In this document: positions 1 through 9,079 of the stretch, piece by piece
Layout of the letters: each line of letters opens with the position of its first letter
How positions within the stretch are numbered: the first letter of the stretch is position 1
From: Candidatus Latescibacterota bacterium
GTDB lineage: Bacteria; Latescibacterota; UBA2968
Reading direction: 5' to 3'
Length of the DNA stretch: 64,000 nucleotides
Assembly (NCBI GenBank): GCA_022823725.1
Contig: JAJEHL010000026.1
Span: forward strand, 620,001 to 684,000
Made by a program: the position numbers and the translations under genes
The notes under the pieces: model-generated
The model's input: the letters and a program-made list of their open reading frames with translations, nothing else
Told to the model about the DNA's origin: nothing
The model's database searches: none

Positions 1-1387
1 GTGCCGGGGTGCCGGCATAGAGTACGACTTCGCTGTCGCTTTTGATATTTTCGCCGGGGATGTACATGTCCCAGGTCATGCCGCCTTTGGGGTTGATGCC
101 ATCGACCATGACGTCTTTTGATGGCACGCCCATGCCTTCGGCAATGGCGGTTGCATAGCGTACAAAGGATTTGCTAAATGTGGCAAAAAATCGCGTGGAG
201 AAGTAATTGACCGCGGTATTGACGCCAAATCCCGCTGTTTGGGTCGATACGCCTATTTCGTCTGTTTGGCTCGAGAGATCCAGGCCGATGAACAGGTCGA
301 TGTCAATGGGTTCGGTCATGAGCGCGGCAAAGTGCTCTTCTTTGCGCGAGTGCCGGTTCAGGAAGTCGCATATACCCCGGAATCCCAGGTGGTGTGCGGA
401 GGATGCGAGGAAGAGGACGGTGTATTTGGGACGATGTGCTTGAAAATATTCAGCGAGGCGCATAAGTGCGACGATGCCACACGCCATTTCAGCGCCGGGT
501 GCCTGTGCGGGTACGACAGACATGGCGTCGTAGTAGGCGTTGATGACTACGATTTTTTTCTTCATTACTGGATCCGATCCTTCGATCCAGCCCAATACGT
601 TGGCTGCGTCGTCTTTCTTCCAGGGCATTCGAGATTCGAGTTGTACTTCTATTTCGCCCTGGTCTGCCAACAGAGTGCGTAACTTCTCACCGCGCTCGCG
701 GTCGATCCAGAATCGCTCTACAGTGTTGGGTACTTGCAAAAATTTTGTTTCGGCCTGTGTATAAGATGTGGTGTCTGGCGCGATGAAAATGATTTGTTGC
801 GCGCCCAGAACAGCGGCGTTGAGCCATTTGTTCCAGGTGTTGAAGTTCAGGAGGACGACTGTGTTTTCTACATTTTTGCCGTCGTAGGCTTTAAATTCGC
901 CGTCGCCGCCGTCGATCAGGCGCGTTCGTATGCCGCCCGGTGGCAAGGTGGAGGTTTTCACGAGGTTGGGCCATAGTCCGGAGAGCGGAAAGACTGCGCC
1001 GGAGGAGAGGATGGTTAATTGGCTGCCTTCATCTACGGGTGAGGTTACGCCATAAGTTTCTGTTTCTACGTTTTTTAGATCCAGCGCGCGGAAGCGCTGT
1101 TCGATAAATTTCGCGGCGGCATCGTGTCCCGGATAGCCCGGTACGCGGGATTTATATTGGGTAAAGGTCGCCATTAATGCGCGTACTTCGGCTTCTGTGA
1201 TTTCGCGTTTTACGCGATCAGCTACGACTTCAGCTCCCGGTACAGGGGCTGGTTCTACGGGTTCGGGGGGTTGTAATCCCAGCATATTACGTAGCAAAGG
1301 GTCAACCGTACCGGGTCCTGAGATGACCGCGCCAAACCCAAATACAGCAACCCCGATTATTGCCAACCAACCGATGCGACGAGACAT
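1..1387 (-). CDS. M28-like metallopeptidase-fold protein, N-terminal part (runs off the window)
   Basis: Starts at the ATG at 1387, 4-5 bases after a GAAAGGA ribosome site, and stays open to base 1, so the C-terminus is missing. Residues 5-25 form one hydrophobic segment (signal anchor), after which the protein would be extracytoplasmic. The segment around residues 283-340 aligns with the M28 aminopeptidase core, but the usual metal positions are changed: the His-x-Asp is Y285-Y286-D287, the Asp of the GAND-type motif is E300, and the paired acidic GEE-type residues are H332-H333. What is seen is an M28-like fold with altered ligands. That it has lost peptidase activity, or uses other ligands, is inference. 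It lies 23 bases downstream of a DUF2283 gene on the same strand and may be co-transcribed with it. Confidence 0.7.
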   Translation of the reverse strand, partial: MSRRIGWLAIIGVAVFGFGAVISGPGTVDPLLRNMLGLQPPEPVEPAPVPGAEVVADRVKREITEAEVRALMATFTQYKSRVPGYPGHDAAAKFIEQRFRALDLKNVETETYGVTSPVDEGSQLTILSSGAVFPLSGLWPNLVKTSTLPPGGIRTRLIDGGDGEFKAYDGKNVENTVVLLNFNTWNKWLNAAVLGAQQIIFIAPDTTSYTQAETKFLQVPNTVERFWIDRERGEKLRTLLADQGEIEVQLESRMPWKKDDAANVLGWIEGSDPVMKKKIVVINAYYDAMSVVPAQAPGAEMACGIVALMRLAEYFQAHRPKYTVLFLASSAHHLGFRGICDFLNRHSRKEEHFAALMTEPIDIDLFIGLDLSSQTDEIGVSTQTAGFGVNTAVNYFSTRFFATFSKSFVRYATAIAEGMGVPSKDVMVDGINPKGGMTWDMYIPGENIKSDSEVVLYAGTPA

Positions 1388-1391
1388 GGTG

Positions 1392-1408
1392 TTCCTTTCA
1401 AAAAGGAA
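1392..1408 (-). promoter_or_regulatory. Palindrome overlapping the ribosome site of the M28-like gene
   Basis: On the minus strand TTCCTTT and AAAGGAA form a perfect 7-bp inverted repeat with a 3-base loop. The right arm is the ribosome-binding site of the gene starting at 1387. The left arm begins just after the stop of the DUF2283 gene. As RNA it could hide the ribosome site or separate the two genes' translation; that role is inferred. Confidence 0.4.
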
Positions 1409-1410
1409 TT

Positions 1411-1647
1411 TTAGCGATTCGAACCAAAGCGCGTTCGCGCATTGGGCAGTGTAATACCAACAAGACGTTTGTTGCGATAGTGGTAAATATTTCCGTCATC
1501 TTCCATCACACTGTCATTGGCACACTGGGGCTTTTCAAAGCTGAGATACAGGACATCAGCCCCTTCATCATAATCACTCCAAACTTGCGGATATGGCAAA
1601 CGCAACAGTTCTGTAGCAAATGTCAGGTCAATTGTGGACGTGTCCAT
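1411..1647 (-). CDS. DUF2283 family small protein (possible antitoxin)
   Basis: 78 residues, no membrane segment. The YDEGADVLYLSF stretch (26-37) and the RLVGITLPNA stretch (61-70) match the DUF2283 pattern of an acidic Y-D-x-x-A-D-x-L-Y start followed by a G-x-L-V-G-I end. The ATG at 1647 has AGGAG 9 bases upstream. Its start lies inside the last codons of the 115-residue gene upstream (25-base overlap), which implies coupled translation. DUF2283 proteins often sit beside small nuclease-like genes in the way antitoxins do. The antitoxin role here is inferred from this arrangement. Confidence 0.7.
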   Translation of the reverse strand: MDTSTIDLTFATELLRLPYPQVWSDYDEGADVLYLSFEKPQCANDSVMEDDGNIYHYRNKRLVGITLPNARTRFGSNR

Positions 1648-1970
1648 ATCGTAGTTCTCCTGCGCATAATTTTATCCGGCCTTGAAGTTAAAAATGCTGT
1701 AATAATGAATCCATCTTCTTCGTCGCGATATATGGCACTACAGGTCTTCTCTGTAATATTAGTTGCTGCATAATGCCGCAATGCAATTGTTGCTCCTAAT
1801 TCTCCTGTGACCAGGTAATCAGGATCGGCAACTGTTTCGAGCACCTTTTCCCGGTTTCCGACCATATAATCATGAGACTCAGTGATATGAACCCATTGCC
1901 TGTGGGTCAATCTTATCGTATGCCCGTTAACAGAGGGTACCGTTGACAAAACAATATCTTCAAGTGACAT
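1623..1970 (-). CDS. Small BECR/RelE-like protein (possible toxin) paired with DUF2283
   Basis: 115 residues. It opens with a Thr-His-x-x-W-x-H-I segment (22-29), then a DPD turn (49-51), an RHY (65-67) and a conserved-looking IITAFLTSRPDK strand (89-100) followed by basic residues. This layout (early His, a mid Asp-Pro, then a strand ending in TAF) is what I associate with barnase-EndoU-colicin-RelE fold nucleases of phage and toxin origin. The match is from memory and not a full family call. It is the first gene of a two- or three-gene unit with DUF2283 and has its own promoter at 1979-2007. Predicted transcription starts at or next to the ATG and there is no ribosome site, so the message may be leaderless. 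Confidence 0.5.
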   Translation of the reverse strand: MSLEDIVLSTVPSVNGHTIRLTHRQWVHITESHDYMVGNREKVLETVADPDYLVTGELGATIALRHYAATNITEKTCSAIYRDEEDGFIITAFLTSRPDKIMRRRTTIWTRPQLT

Positions 1971-1978
1971 AAAGCTAA

Positions 1979-2007
1979 AATATATAGTATATAGTGCAGG
2001 GAATCAA
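1979..2007 (-). promoter_or_regulatory. Sigma70-type promoter for the BECR-DUF2283 pair
   Basis: On the minus strand TTGATT (2007-2002), a 17-base spacer and TATATT (1984-1979). Transcription would begin about at the ATG at 1970, so the transcript would be almost leaderless. Confidence 0.55.
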
Positions 2008-2041
2008 TCCTCTAATCAGTGGGCTTCTTTCACTGCCCTGC

Positions 2042-2081
2042 CGTCATTGCGGCATGGTGTTGAGCCGCGATCCAGAAGGTT
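2042..2081. repeat. Dispersed palindromic repeat, copy 1
   Basis: An 8-bp stem ATTGCGGC (2046-2053) and GCCGCGAT (2064-2071, one wobble pair) encloses loop ATGGTGTTGA and is followed by CCAGAAGGTT. It sits about 10 bases beyond the stop codon of the GWxTD gene at 2092. Related copies are at 9036, 26069 and 28604. Confidence 0.75.
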
Positions 2082-2091
2082 ATTTCTTTTT

Positions 2092-4536
2092 TTAATCTCG
2101 AATAATTCTAAAAAAGGTCTCGTTATGCGCCACGGTTTTGCCCACTTTGTCATGGGCGGTAACCGTCAGCTTGTGAATGCCCGAAGGCACTTGAGACACA
2201 TCGATCTGCAAATACGTAAACTCATCCTCACGATTGCCAAGATAGTCTGCCGTTACCGTTGTTTCATGCGCCACACCTTCTTCCAACACTTTGACCAATT
2301 CTTCTGATGTCTGTTGTTGGGGCACTACATACTTTACGACGGATGCCCCGGGATCATAGACCAGTTCAGATAAAAGTTTCTGTCTTTCAAGCGCGGAATC
2401 AGGACTTTCAGATTCTTCATTATCAACATCTGGATTTGGATTTTCGCGTCCCAAAGAGGAGGCATCCACTCTGGCGGCAAGTGTAGATAGTTGATCTGGA
2501 TCTTCTGATGGTTCAATCCGTTCAATACGTGCGGGAGTGACGCGTTGGCGAATAAAAAACATATTGGGGTCTATTTCTTGTACGGCAGGTTTAGATAGGG
2601 TATAGGAAACTTGAAACTGGGTCTGGTTAAATTCGTCCTGTGATAGATTGTACACCTCGAAATACACATAGACAGGTGAGGCGTGTCCATAAGTCCGCAA
2701 AGGATTGGGTATGACCTTCAGGTCTGCTCGGCTTTCTGGAAAAGTTGCCTGAGATTGAATAATATTTGCCAGGAGTAAATCGCTTACCTGAAGCGTTGTG
2801 TCTGAATACGTCAGCGTTTTCTGATTTCTAAATTCTCCTATTGAACCAGAGACCTTATCGCGCACTTCACCTCGGATTTGATATGTGCCGGGATTAACGG
2901 AGACATCTTTGAGAGCCCAAAAGTACGCGTTTCTCAAGCTGTCTATGGGGCTCTTATAGTTGCGGGTAGGAGAAAAAGGCAAGACACCAGGCTCAACACT
3001 GCGATAGATCATCTGATTATTGTTGTCGAGCATAAAGAGGCCGTTGTCAATTATGAACTGTTCCTGATCTGATGAACTGAATCTCGCTTTGGGGAGCGCG
3101 TATGAGACTTCAAGGCGGATGCTGTCTGCGCGCTTAAAAGCGGTCATTTGGCTAAACAGGTGATATCTTTTGTTGGCATAAGGATCGATAAATCGCGGTG
3201 GCAGAGATTTCAGCACGTTTTTGGGTGAAGCGGATACTTTTCGAATGCGGTTCACATACCTCCGCTGTTCTTTCTTGGCATCATATTCTACATTGGGATC
3301 GCCAGTATTCGGATCCCTAAGGTAAATATAAGCAACATCTATCATAAAGGGTCTGGCAGTTCTAATCAGACCAGAAAAAGTATCGAACATCCAGCCCGTG
3401 GTGCCATCTGCACTGCGAAACGCCATCTCAAATCCCTCGTAATACCACATCTGACGATAGACATGACTGGTAAAATTTGAATGAAAATAGGGACTCCCAA
3501 TAGGACTCCCCTCATTTATACCTGGACGCACGATGCGTTTTGATAGTGGTTGCCCAAATTTGAGAAACGTCTGTCCCCGATCTGTTTCCCAACCCTTAAT
3601 ACCCTTCTCAGGACGTCCCAAACACAAGATCACATACGCTGCACGACCATACCGCTCGAGCACATGTTCGTTATATTCCGTTAATAACAGGGGATCTACT
3701 ATGTCTGAGACTGTGGAAGATTCAGAATCCGGTGTATAAGCCATTGCCTGAGACGCATACCGATCCTCCTCCACAGTCTTTATGACCGCGAGTTCAGCTT
3801 TGGGTAATTTTTCCTTTGCCGTCAGGAAAAACTGCTCTGCCATCGCACCATCATCACTCAGGTGATGACTCAAACCACACCAGAGTATGGTCTCCCAATC
3901 ATCGGGAAAATGGCGCAACATACGCCGCGATAGGGCAACCAGAGGCTCTGTCTGATTGCTCTCAAGATATGTCGCAGCCAAATGTAGATATGCCTCCCGA
4001 TAACCCGGATGCAACTCTATCGCTCTGTAAAAATACTTCACAGCCTCTTGAAAGTCTTTTCTCGCAAACTGCTTATTGCCAGCAATATTCAGATTGCGAT
4101 ATTTCAAAAACTCCCCGAGATGAAAGTGCCCAATGCCAACGAGTGCAGCAGGCTCATTGGGAGACCGCTTGAGAACCTTTTTATATTGACCCAGAGCGAG
4201 TGCGTGCTTGTCCTGTATCCGAAAAAAGTCCCCGAATGCAATCATATAGGTGATATTCCCTGGTTCCAACCTGAGGGCTTGCTTTAATGCTCTGTGTGCA
4301 TCCTGGTAGGCTTCCGGGGTGTGGTCTTCAATCAACACCTTGTGCAAATCATAATGGGCTTGTGCGTATTTGGGATGTACGCGAATGAAATCTCTTATAG
4401 CCTGGCGGCGTGACTGTTTGGACAGCGATTCGAGGTGTAATTGGTCATACGCTATATCAGGCGGGTCCTCAAGTGCCCACAAAAGTTGTGGGATCAGGAA
4501 GATCCAGAGCACCAACCAGTGGTTCTTGCCAGTCAT
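2092..4536 (-). CDS. TPR and GWxTD domain protein, secreted or periplasmic (paralogue 1)
   Basis: 814 residues. Residues 1-22 are a signal peptide (hydrophobic core after a Lys, ending LLWALE). TPR-like helical repeats run from about 43 to 250. A GWETDRG signature at 315-321, followed by TFLKFGQP, is the hallmark of the GWxTD family, whose function is unknown. The C-terminal half is predicted beta-rich and carries VYFEVYNLSQDEFNQT, also found in the two other GWxTD proteins of this block, and it ends in an immunoglobulin-like strand pattern. It is the last gene of the co-directional run that begins near 15.9 kb, 75 bases after the DUF6785 gene. The envelope location is inferred from the signal peptide. 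Confidence 0.8.
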   Translation of the reverse strand: MTGKNHWLVLWIFLIPQLLWALEDPPDIAYDQLHLESLSKQSRRQAIRDFIRVHPKYAQAHYDLHKVLIEDHTPEAYQDAHRALKQALRLEPGNITYMIAFGDFFRIQDKHALALGQYKKVLKRSPNEPAALVGIGHFHLGEFLKYRNLNIAGNKQFARKDFQEAVKYFYRAIELHPGYREAYLHLAATYLESNQTEPLVALSRRMLRHFPDDWETILWCGLSHHLSDDGAMAEQFFLTAKEKLPKAELAVIKTVEEDRYASQAMAYTPDSESSTVSDIVDPLLLTEYNEHVLERYGRAAYVILCLGRPEKGIKGWETDRGQTFLKFGQPLSKRIVRPGINEGSPIGSPYFHSNFTSHVYRQMWYYEGFEMAFRSADGTTGWMFDTFSGLIRTARPFMIDVAYIYLRDPNTGDPNVEYDAKKEQRRYVNRIRKVSASPKNVLKSLPPRFIDPYANKRYHLFSQMTAFKRADSIRLEVSYALPKARFSSSDQEQFIIDNGLFMLDNNNQMIYRSVEPGVLPFSPTRNYKSPIDSLRNAYFWALKDVSVNPGTYQIRGEVRDKVSGSIGEFRNQKTLTYSDTTLQVSDLLLANIIQSQATFPESRADLKVIPNPLRTYGHASPVYVYFEVYNLSQDEFNQTQFQVSYTLSKPAVQEIDPNMFFIRQRVTPARIERIEPSEDPDQLSTLAARVDASSLGRENPNPDVDNEESESPDSALERQKLLSELVYDPGASVVKYVVPQQQTSEELVKVLEEGVAHETTVTADYLGNREDEFTYLQIDVSQVPSGIHKLTVTAHDKVGKTVAHNETFFRIIRD

Positions 4537-4611
4537 GTCATCCGCCTATTGAAAAAAGATGAACAATCAAACGCCTTACCTTTATACAGCTTTACACAGC
4601 AATAGTTTCGA

Positions 4612-6597
4612 TCAATACCATTTGTGAACCGTGTGGCCCTGGGGCATGAACCAGATTGCATCTACGACGAGGCCCAGTGCGGTTGATAGGACATAAGCCA
4701 CGAGCATGCCGACGAAGAACGGTTTTGAGCGGCGGTAAAAGGGTGCTCCGCCGATGCGCAATAATGTGAATTTGATCAGCCAGGCGACAAAGATGGTGAA
4801 ACTGGTGAGGCGGGCGAGCATGGTGCCTGATAGGGCGAGTCCGATGGGGTGCAGGGGCCACGATGTGAATTGGTATCGCAAGAATAGCAGGGCATACATG
4901 GCAAGTGCGCCGATGAGAAAGAACCAGTAGTCGATTACTTCCATAGGTTGCGGCGATACGATCGCGTTGACGGAATTTTGATATCCGCCTACGCCAGCGC
5001 GAATGATGAGCCAGTTTGGCGAGAAATTATACCCGCCAATGCGATAGCCCAGCCATATTGTAAATAGGGTGGATGAGACGATACCGACTACAAAAGCCAC
5101 ACAGAGACCGCCAAAGAGGGGGCGTTTGTTGCCGGGGATGAAGTCGGATAGGCGGTTGAGGTGCGTGCCCACGGAAAAGGTAAATCCGCGGAAGTGGTTG
5201 ATGGCAACAGATGCGGGATAGAGCATGGCGTGTGTTGCCGCTGGAATGGCGCGGGCGCCGCCCATGAGCGCGGTTGTCAGGGTCCAGGCTGAGGCCGGCG
5301 CATTTACGTAAATAAGTCCCGAGTCGGCGAGGATTTTCGATACGGCACCATAGGTCAAGAACATGGTTGGCAACAGGATGGCGATGATTTTCCACGCGAT
5401 GCCCGATGCAGACAACCAGACCAGGGCATAGGCGATTGAAACGGCGAGGCCACAGAAGGCCGCGCGATAAGACATGAGTTCTCTGCTGTCGTCTATGTGC
5501 GCGCTTTTTGGATAAAGTGCTTTTTGAAATGCCTCTTTTAGATGTGTCCGCGCAATCCATACCCACCACAGAGATAGGGCGACATAAGCGCCCGTTGTTT
5601 GCCAGGAATAGCGTTTGGTGGCATAGTAGCGGTGAAAGGCCGGTATGCCCAGTTGGTCGAGGATACCGGATTCTACGGTGAACATGAGGTCGAAGAGCCA
5701 CAGGCTGAGCAATACTTCCAGGCTCGCGAAATACGAAAAACATATTCCCACGGTACTTACGAATACCCACTGTGGCGGAAAGTTTCGGCCAATGGGTACC
5801 CAGGTGCCGCCGGCGGTTGGAAATTTTGGCAGCGCGGGATGAAACCAGGCGATGATATTCCACGTAAATATTACGCCTACGACACCAAATCCGGTCCAGA
5901 ACATCCGCCCCTGCATAAATTCGGGCAAATAGGTCCGCCCGGTGCCGGGCTGTGTGGTCAGTTCAACGATGGGTTCCATCGCGGGATAGACCAGTTTTTC
6001 GTGCTCTGCCCATTGTTTGCGCATGATGACCGAGGCACAAAAGCCGGCGAGTGCTACGGCACATACAAAGGTGAACCACCAGAATAGGGGACCGATCCAG
6101 ACGGACCAGGGCACGGGCGCACCGGCGGGCAAGCCGTCGTAGAACCAGTTCATTGCGCCGTCGCGATTGGACGGAATAATCCAATCGGGCAAGTATGGGT
6201 GCAAAAATTCTGCCCATCGGTTTTCGGGCGTGGAAAAATAATAGGGGGTTACGATTACGCCGACGAGATATCCGCTTACGCCATAGGTGGGACCGAGGGA
6301 ACTGATAAAGCCCATTGAAAAGATTACGAGCCATTCGCTCGAGGAGAAGGCAAAGGGTTTGCCAAACCACCGCGCGAGCACACTGCAGACGATCAAACAC
6401 AGCAGTGTGAGCATCAGGTTGCCCATGGGCATGTGGCTGTAGGCCATGAAGGAACTGTGCAAGATGTATCGCACGACCGTTGCCAGTGCACTGATTGTAA
6501 TAACCAGCACAAGCCCAAAGATCAATGATCGGACTGTGACCCCTTTGTTTGCAGGATCTGGCGAATCTGCGGTTGGATATGTTTGTTCTGCGATCAA
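4612..6597 (-). CDS. DUF6785/DUF6784-type polytopic membrane protein (OPT-like), copy 1
   Basis: 661 residues with a cytoplasmic N-terminus and about 12-14 hydrophobic segments. It has the landmarks of a family usually split into DUF6785 (N-terminal) and DUF6784 (C-terminal): YDGLPAGAPVPWSVWIGP near residue 150, RKQWAEHEKLVYP, FIPGNKRPLF, and a Gly/His-containing C-terminus. The family resembles oligopeptide-type transporters but its substrate is unknown. A paralogue at 34.0 kb keeps the same landmarks. It starts 10 bases after the stop of the GWxTD gene upstream, so the two are almost certainly in one operon, which links transport to that protein. Confidence 0.75.
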   Translation of the reverse strand: MIAEQTYPTADSPDPANKGVTVRSLIFGLVLVITISALATVVRYILHSSFMAYSHMPMGNLMLTLLCLIVCSVLARWFGKPFAFSSSEWLVIFSMGFISSLGPTYGVSGYLVGVIVTPYYFSTPENRWAEFLHPYLPDWIIPSNRDGAMNWFYDGLPAGAPVPWSVWIGPLFWWFTFVCAVALAGFCASVIMRKQWAEHEKLVYPAMEPIVELTTQPGTGRTYLPEFMQGRMFWTGFGVVGVIFTWNIIAWFHPALPKFPTAGGTWVPIGRNFPPQWVFVSTVGICFSYFASLEVLLSLWLFDLMFTVESGILDQLGIPAFHRYYATKRYSWQTTGAYVALSLWWVWIARTHLKEAFQKALYPKSAHIDDSRELMSYRAAFCGLAVSIAYALVWLSASGIAWKIIAILLPTMFLTYGAVSKILADSGLIYVNAPASAWTLTTALMGGARAIPAATHAMLYPASVAINHFRGFTFSVGTHLNRLSDFIPGNKRPLFGGLCVAFVVGIVSSTLFTIWLGYRIGGYNFSPNWLIIRAGVGGYQNSVNAIVSPQPMEVIDYWFFLIGALAMYALLFLRYQFTSWPLHPIGLALSGTMLARLTSFTIFVAWLIKFTLLRIGGAPFYRRSKPFFVGMLVAYVLSTALGLVVDAIWFMPQGHTVHKWY

Positions 6598-6607
6598 TTT
6601 TTAATTC

Positions 6608-8971
6608 TTATCGATTTGCAATTCGGAATATCCCTTCCCGAACAGTGGTCTGGGTGGTATTGAGGTCTTTTACTGTCATGATTAACCGATACCGTCCGGT
6701 TTCAATACGGCCGATGTCCAGTTCGACGTAGTCGGCAATCCAGAGGTCGCGCCCTGTTTGTTCGTATTGTACGGTGATCAGTTCCCCATCGCTTCGCCGT
6801 ATTCTGGGTTGCGAGGCGAGTTCGCGTCCTTTTTCCGGTGCTACGGCAAAGGCGACCTGGTAGCGCGTTTGCCCGAAGGTGTCTCGCGTCAGGTTGTAAA
6901 TTTCAAAATAGACGAAGATGGGAGTACCGCGAAAAAAGGTGCGAGATGGCGATGAGGTGATGCGCCATTTGTTGCGTGTAGTCGTGGTATTGCTCTGGCT
7001 TTCGGTTGAGGACGCCGGTTCTTCAATATGCTGTGCGATTTGTAGATCGCTGAGCATTAAACTGTCGCCTGAAAAATCGTGCAGGCGCACTTTTTCCCGA
7101 TAATTGCCCAGGCGGTTGGTGTTGACGCGCCACATTTGTACGGCGAGGTCGTATTCGCCGGGGGATAGGGGGATGTCGATGCGGTCTCTGGCGATCAGGC
7201 TTTTTCCGCGAAGTCCAGGGGGTAGAGGTATGGCGACATTTTCCCGAAGGCGTTTTGCTTCGCGGTTCTGGTCATCTACGAGGGCGATGCGGCGTTCGAT
7301 TACGACTGTGGTGTCCGGGTCGCTGGACATCGCCACTTCGTCTATTGGGAGGCCGATGTTGATCTGGAGGTCTGTTTTGCCATTTTTTCCGCGAAAGGAC
7401 AGGGCCTCGTAATAGAAATTGAGCGGGTCGAGGTCGGATGTGTCGTAGCGTTCGGGTTTTTTCGCTGCTGCTGTTGCGACTTGCGATGCGGGCGAGAAGT
7501 CGTTCATCAGTCGGAGGAATCTGAGTGGGGATCCGCGGGAAGCGACATCGTAAGCGTCTTCTCTGTCGATGGTCGGTACGGGGGCATAGCCGTAGATATT
7601 CGTGTGCATTTCGTCGGTGAATACGACTTCTATGCCGTGGTTGATGTCGGGATAGATCCACACTTCCCAGGGTACGCTGGAGAAATCGTTCCCGGCTGTG
7701 ACGGGTTTCCATCCGCGCAGGCCGAGGGTGCCGTCGTCGTCTTCGAGGGGGAGGTTGCTTTCGACGTTTCGAAGCGCGATGCGGACGGGAAATACGGGTC
7801 CGGTATAGGTGACGGTTGTGCCGGGACGGCCGTAGAGTTGAAATGCGAGTTTTTCCTGGATGCGTTGTACGGGGATCGGTACGCTGGCATTGGGTTCTCG
7901 CCAGGTTGAGCGGTAGTCCGGTTCGCCGTATCGGATATAGATTTCGCCCCGCTGGTCAAAGGGGTATTTGTAACGCCCGAAGAAGGTCCGCGCATGCCAG
8001 ACGCGGCGGTAGTGTTCCGCGCGTCTCTGGCTTCCGCCAGTTGTGCCAAAGGGGTCTTTGCGGATCCAGAAGGCGTTCAGAAAAGCGTCCACATCTTCGT
8101 CTGGGATTGCGCGATACGATGCGATTTCTTCCGGGGTGGCGATCAGGGAGATATCTTCATAGATTGCTTTTTCTCGTTGAGATAGGGTATCCAGGTATTT
8201 TTGAAATACGGATAGGGCGTCTTCATAACGCCGCGAGGCCAATAGTACCTGCGCCAATAGCGGAAGTCTGCGCGCATCGGACATGTGCGCGGCAATCTGA
8301 GTCACGATGTTGTAGCGTTTTTCGGTCAGGAATTCAAGGGCAAATTCAAGGGCGGGCGTTTCGTCCTGTGCGCCATGGGACAGGTAGGTGTTGTAATGGG
8401 ATAGTGCTTGAAGGGTATCGCCTTTTTTGCGATAGAGGCGGGCGAGCAGCAGGTGGGCGGGTCCATAGCGGGGGTTGATTTGCAGTGCTTTGTTTGCCGC
8501 TTGCATTGCGTCTTTTTCTTTGCTGCGTGCCAGATAGGTTCTGCCGAGAACTTCGTAGCTTTCAGCGCGGTTGGAGTCGGCCTGTATCGCCTGTTTGAGG
8601 TGGGAGGTCGCGCGCTTGAGTTTGTTGCGATATTCCAGAAGGACGCGTCCCATTCCCAGGTGGGCCTCTGCCTGATGCGGGTCGTTTTTCAGCGATTGCT
8701 CAAATGCGGCTTCGGCACTGTCGGGCAGTTGGAGTCGGAGATAGAGATGGCCGATGCGGGCGAGTAATAAGGTGGAGTCCGCTGAACTCGGCACGGCTGC
8801 GTTTAGCGTTTTGAGGACTTCTCTGATCAGGGTTTTTCGACCAAGAGTCTGAGCTTTGAGATACAGGGCGTCCAGGTCTGTGTCTTCGGCGGAGGCAGGT
8901 CCAAATGGGATCAGACATAAAATCCCAATACAATACATCCGCGATAAGAAACTATTTATCCGAATATTCAT
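6608..8971 (-). CDS. TPR and GWxTD-type protein, secreted or periplasmic (paralogue 2)
   Basis: 787 residues from the ATG at 8971, chosen because AAGGTAA lies just upstream and the protein then starts with a clean signal peptide ending GPASA. A longer in-frame ATG at 9016 lacks these features. TPR helices cover roughly 30-250. A W-x-R-K-D-P segment leads to YPFDQRGEIYIRYGEPDY, the degenerate GWxTD core (the GW is lost while the D-x-R-G-x-I-Y-I-x-Y-G-x-P is kept). The C-terminal beta region has FVYFEIYNLTRDTFGQT, shared with its two paralogues, and ends in an Ig-like strand set. It is followed after 10 bases by the DUF6785 gene. Molecular function is unknown. Confidence 0.8.
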   Translation of the reverse strand: MNIRINSFLSRMYCIGILCLIPFGPASAEDTDLDALYLKAQTLGRKTLIREVLKTLNAAVPSSADSTLLLARIGHLYLRLQLPDSAEAAFEQSLKNDPHQAEAHLGMGRVLLEYRNKLKRATSHLKQAIQADSNRAESYEVLGRTYLARSKEKDAMQAANKALQINPRYGPAHLLLARLYRKKGDTLQALSHYNTYLSHGAQDETPALEFALEFLTEKRYNIVTQIAAHMSDARRLPLLAQVLLASRRYEDALSVFQKYLDTLSQREKAIYEDISLIATPEEIASYRAIPDEDVDAFLNAFWIRKDPFGTTGGSQRRAEHYRRVWHARTFFGRYKYPFDQRGEIYIRYGEPDYRSTWREPNASVPIPVQRIQEKLAFQLYGRPGTTVTYTGPVFPVRIALRNVESNLPLEDDDGTLGLRGWKPVTAGNDFSSVPWEVWIYPDINHGIEVVFTDEMHTNIYGYAPVPTIDREDAYDVASRGSPLRFLRLMNDFSPASQVATAAAKKPERYDTSDLDPLNFYYEALSFRGKNGKTDLQINIGLPIDEVAMSSDPDTTVVIERRIALVDDQNREAKRLRENVAIPLPPGLRGKSLIARDRIDIPLSPGEYDLAVQMWRVNTNRLGNYREKVRLHDFSGDSLMLSDLQIAQHIEEPASSTESQSNTTTTRNKWRITSSPSRTFFRGTPIFVYFEIYNLTRDTFGQTRYQVAFAVAPEKGRELASQPRIRRSDGELITVQYEQTGRDLWIADYVELDIGRIETGRYRLIMTVKDLNTTQTTVREGIFRIANR

Positions 8972-9035
8972 AATTACCTTATACCAATGAAAAAATATAT
9001 TAACCTTGCCCATCAATCAGTCCCATCAATAGAGC

Positions 9036-9076
9036 TGTCATCGCGGCAGGATGTTAGCCGCGATCCAGTGGTTTTC
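9036..9076. repeat. Dispersed palindromic repeat, copy 2
   Basis: A perfect 8-bp stem ATCGCGGC (9040-9047) and GCCGCGAT (9057-9064) around loop AGGATGTTA, then CCAGTGGTTTT. Relative to the copy at 26069 the T-A pair at stem position 3 is C-G, a compensating change. It lies just beyond the stop of the gene ending at 9080. Confidence 0.75.
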
Positions 9077-9079
9077 CGC

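Noticed and set aside
5027-5863. 278-codon minus-strand ORF
   Set aside because: Shadow frame of the DUF6785 gene, Arg/His-rich, no signal or membrane pattern.
7816-8478. 220-codon plus-strand ORF
   Set aside because: Antisense to the GWxTD gene at 6608-8971; Arg/Cys-rich, no ribosome site.
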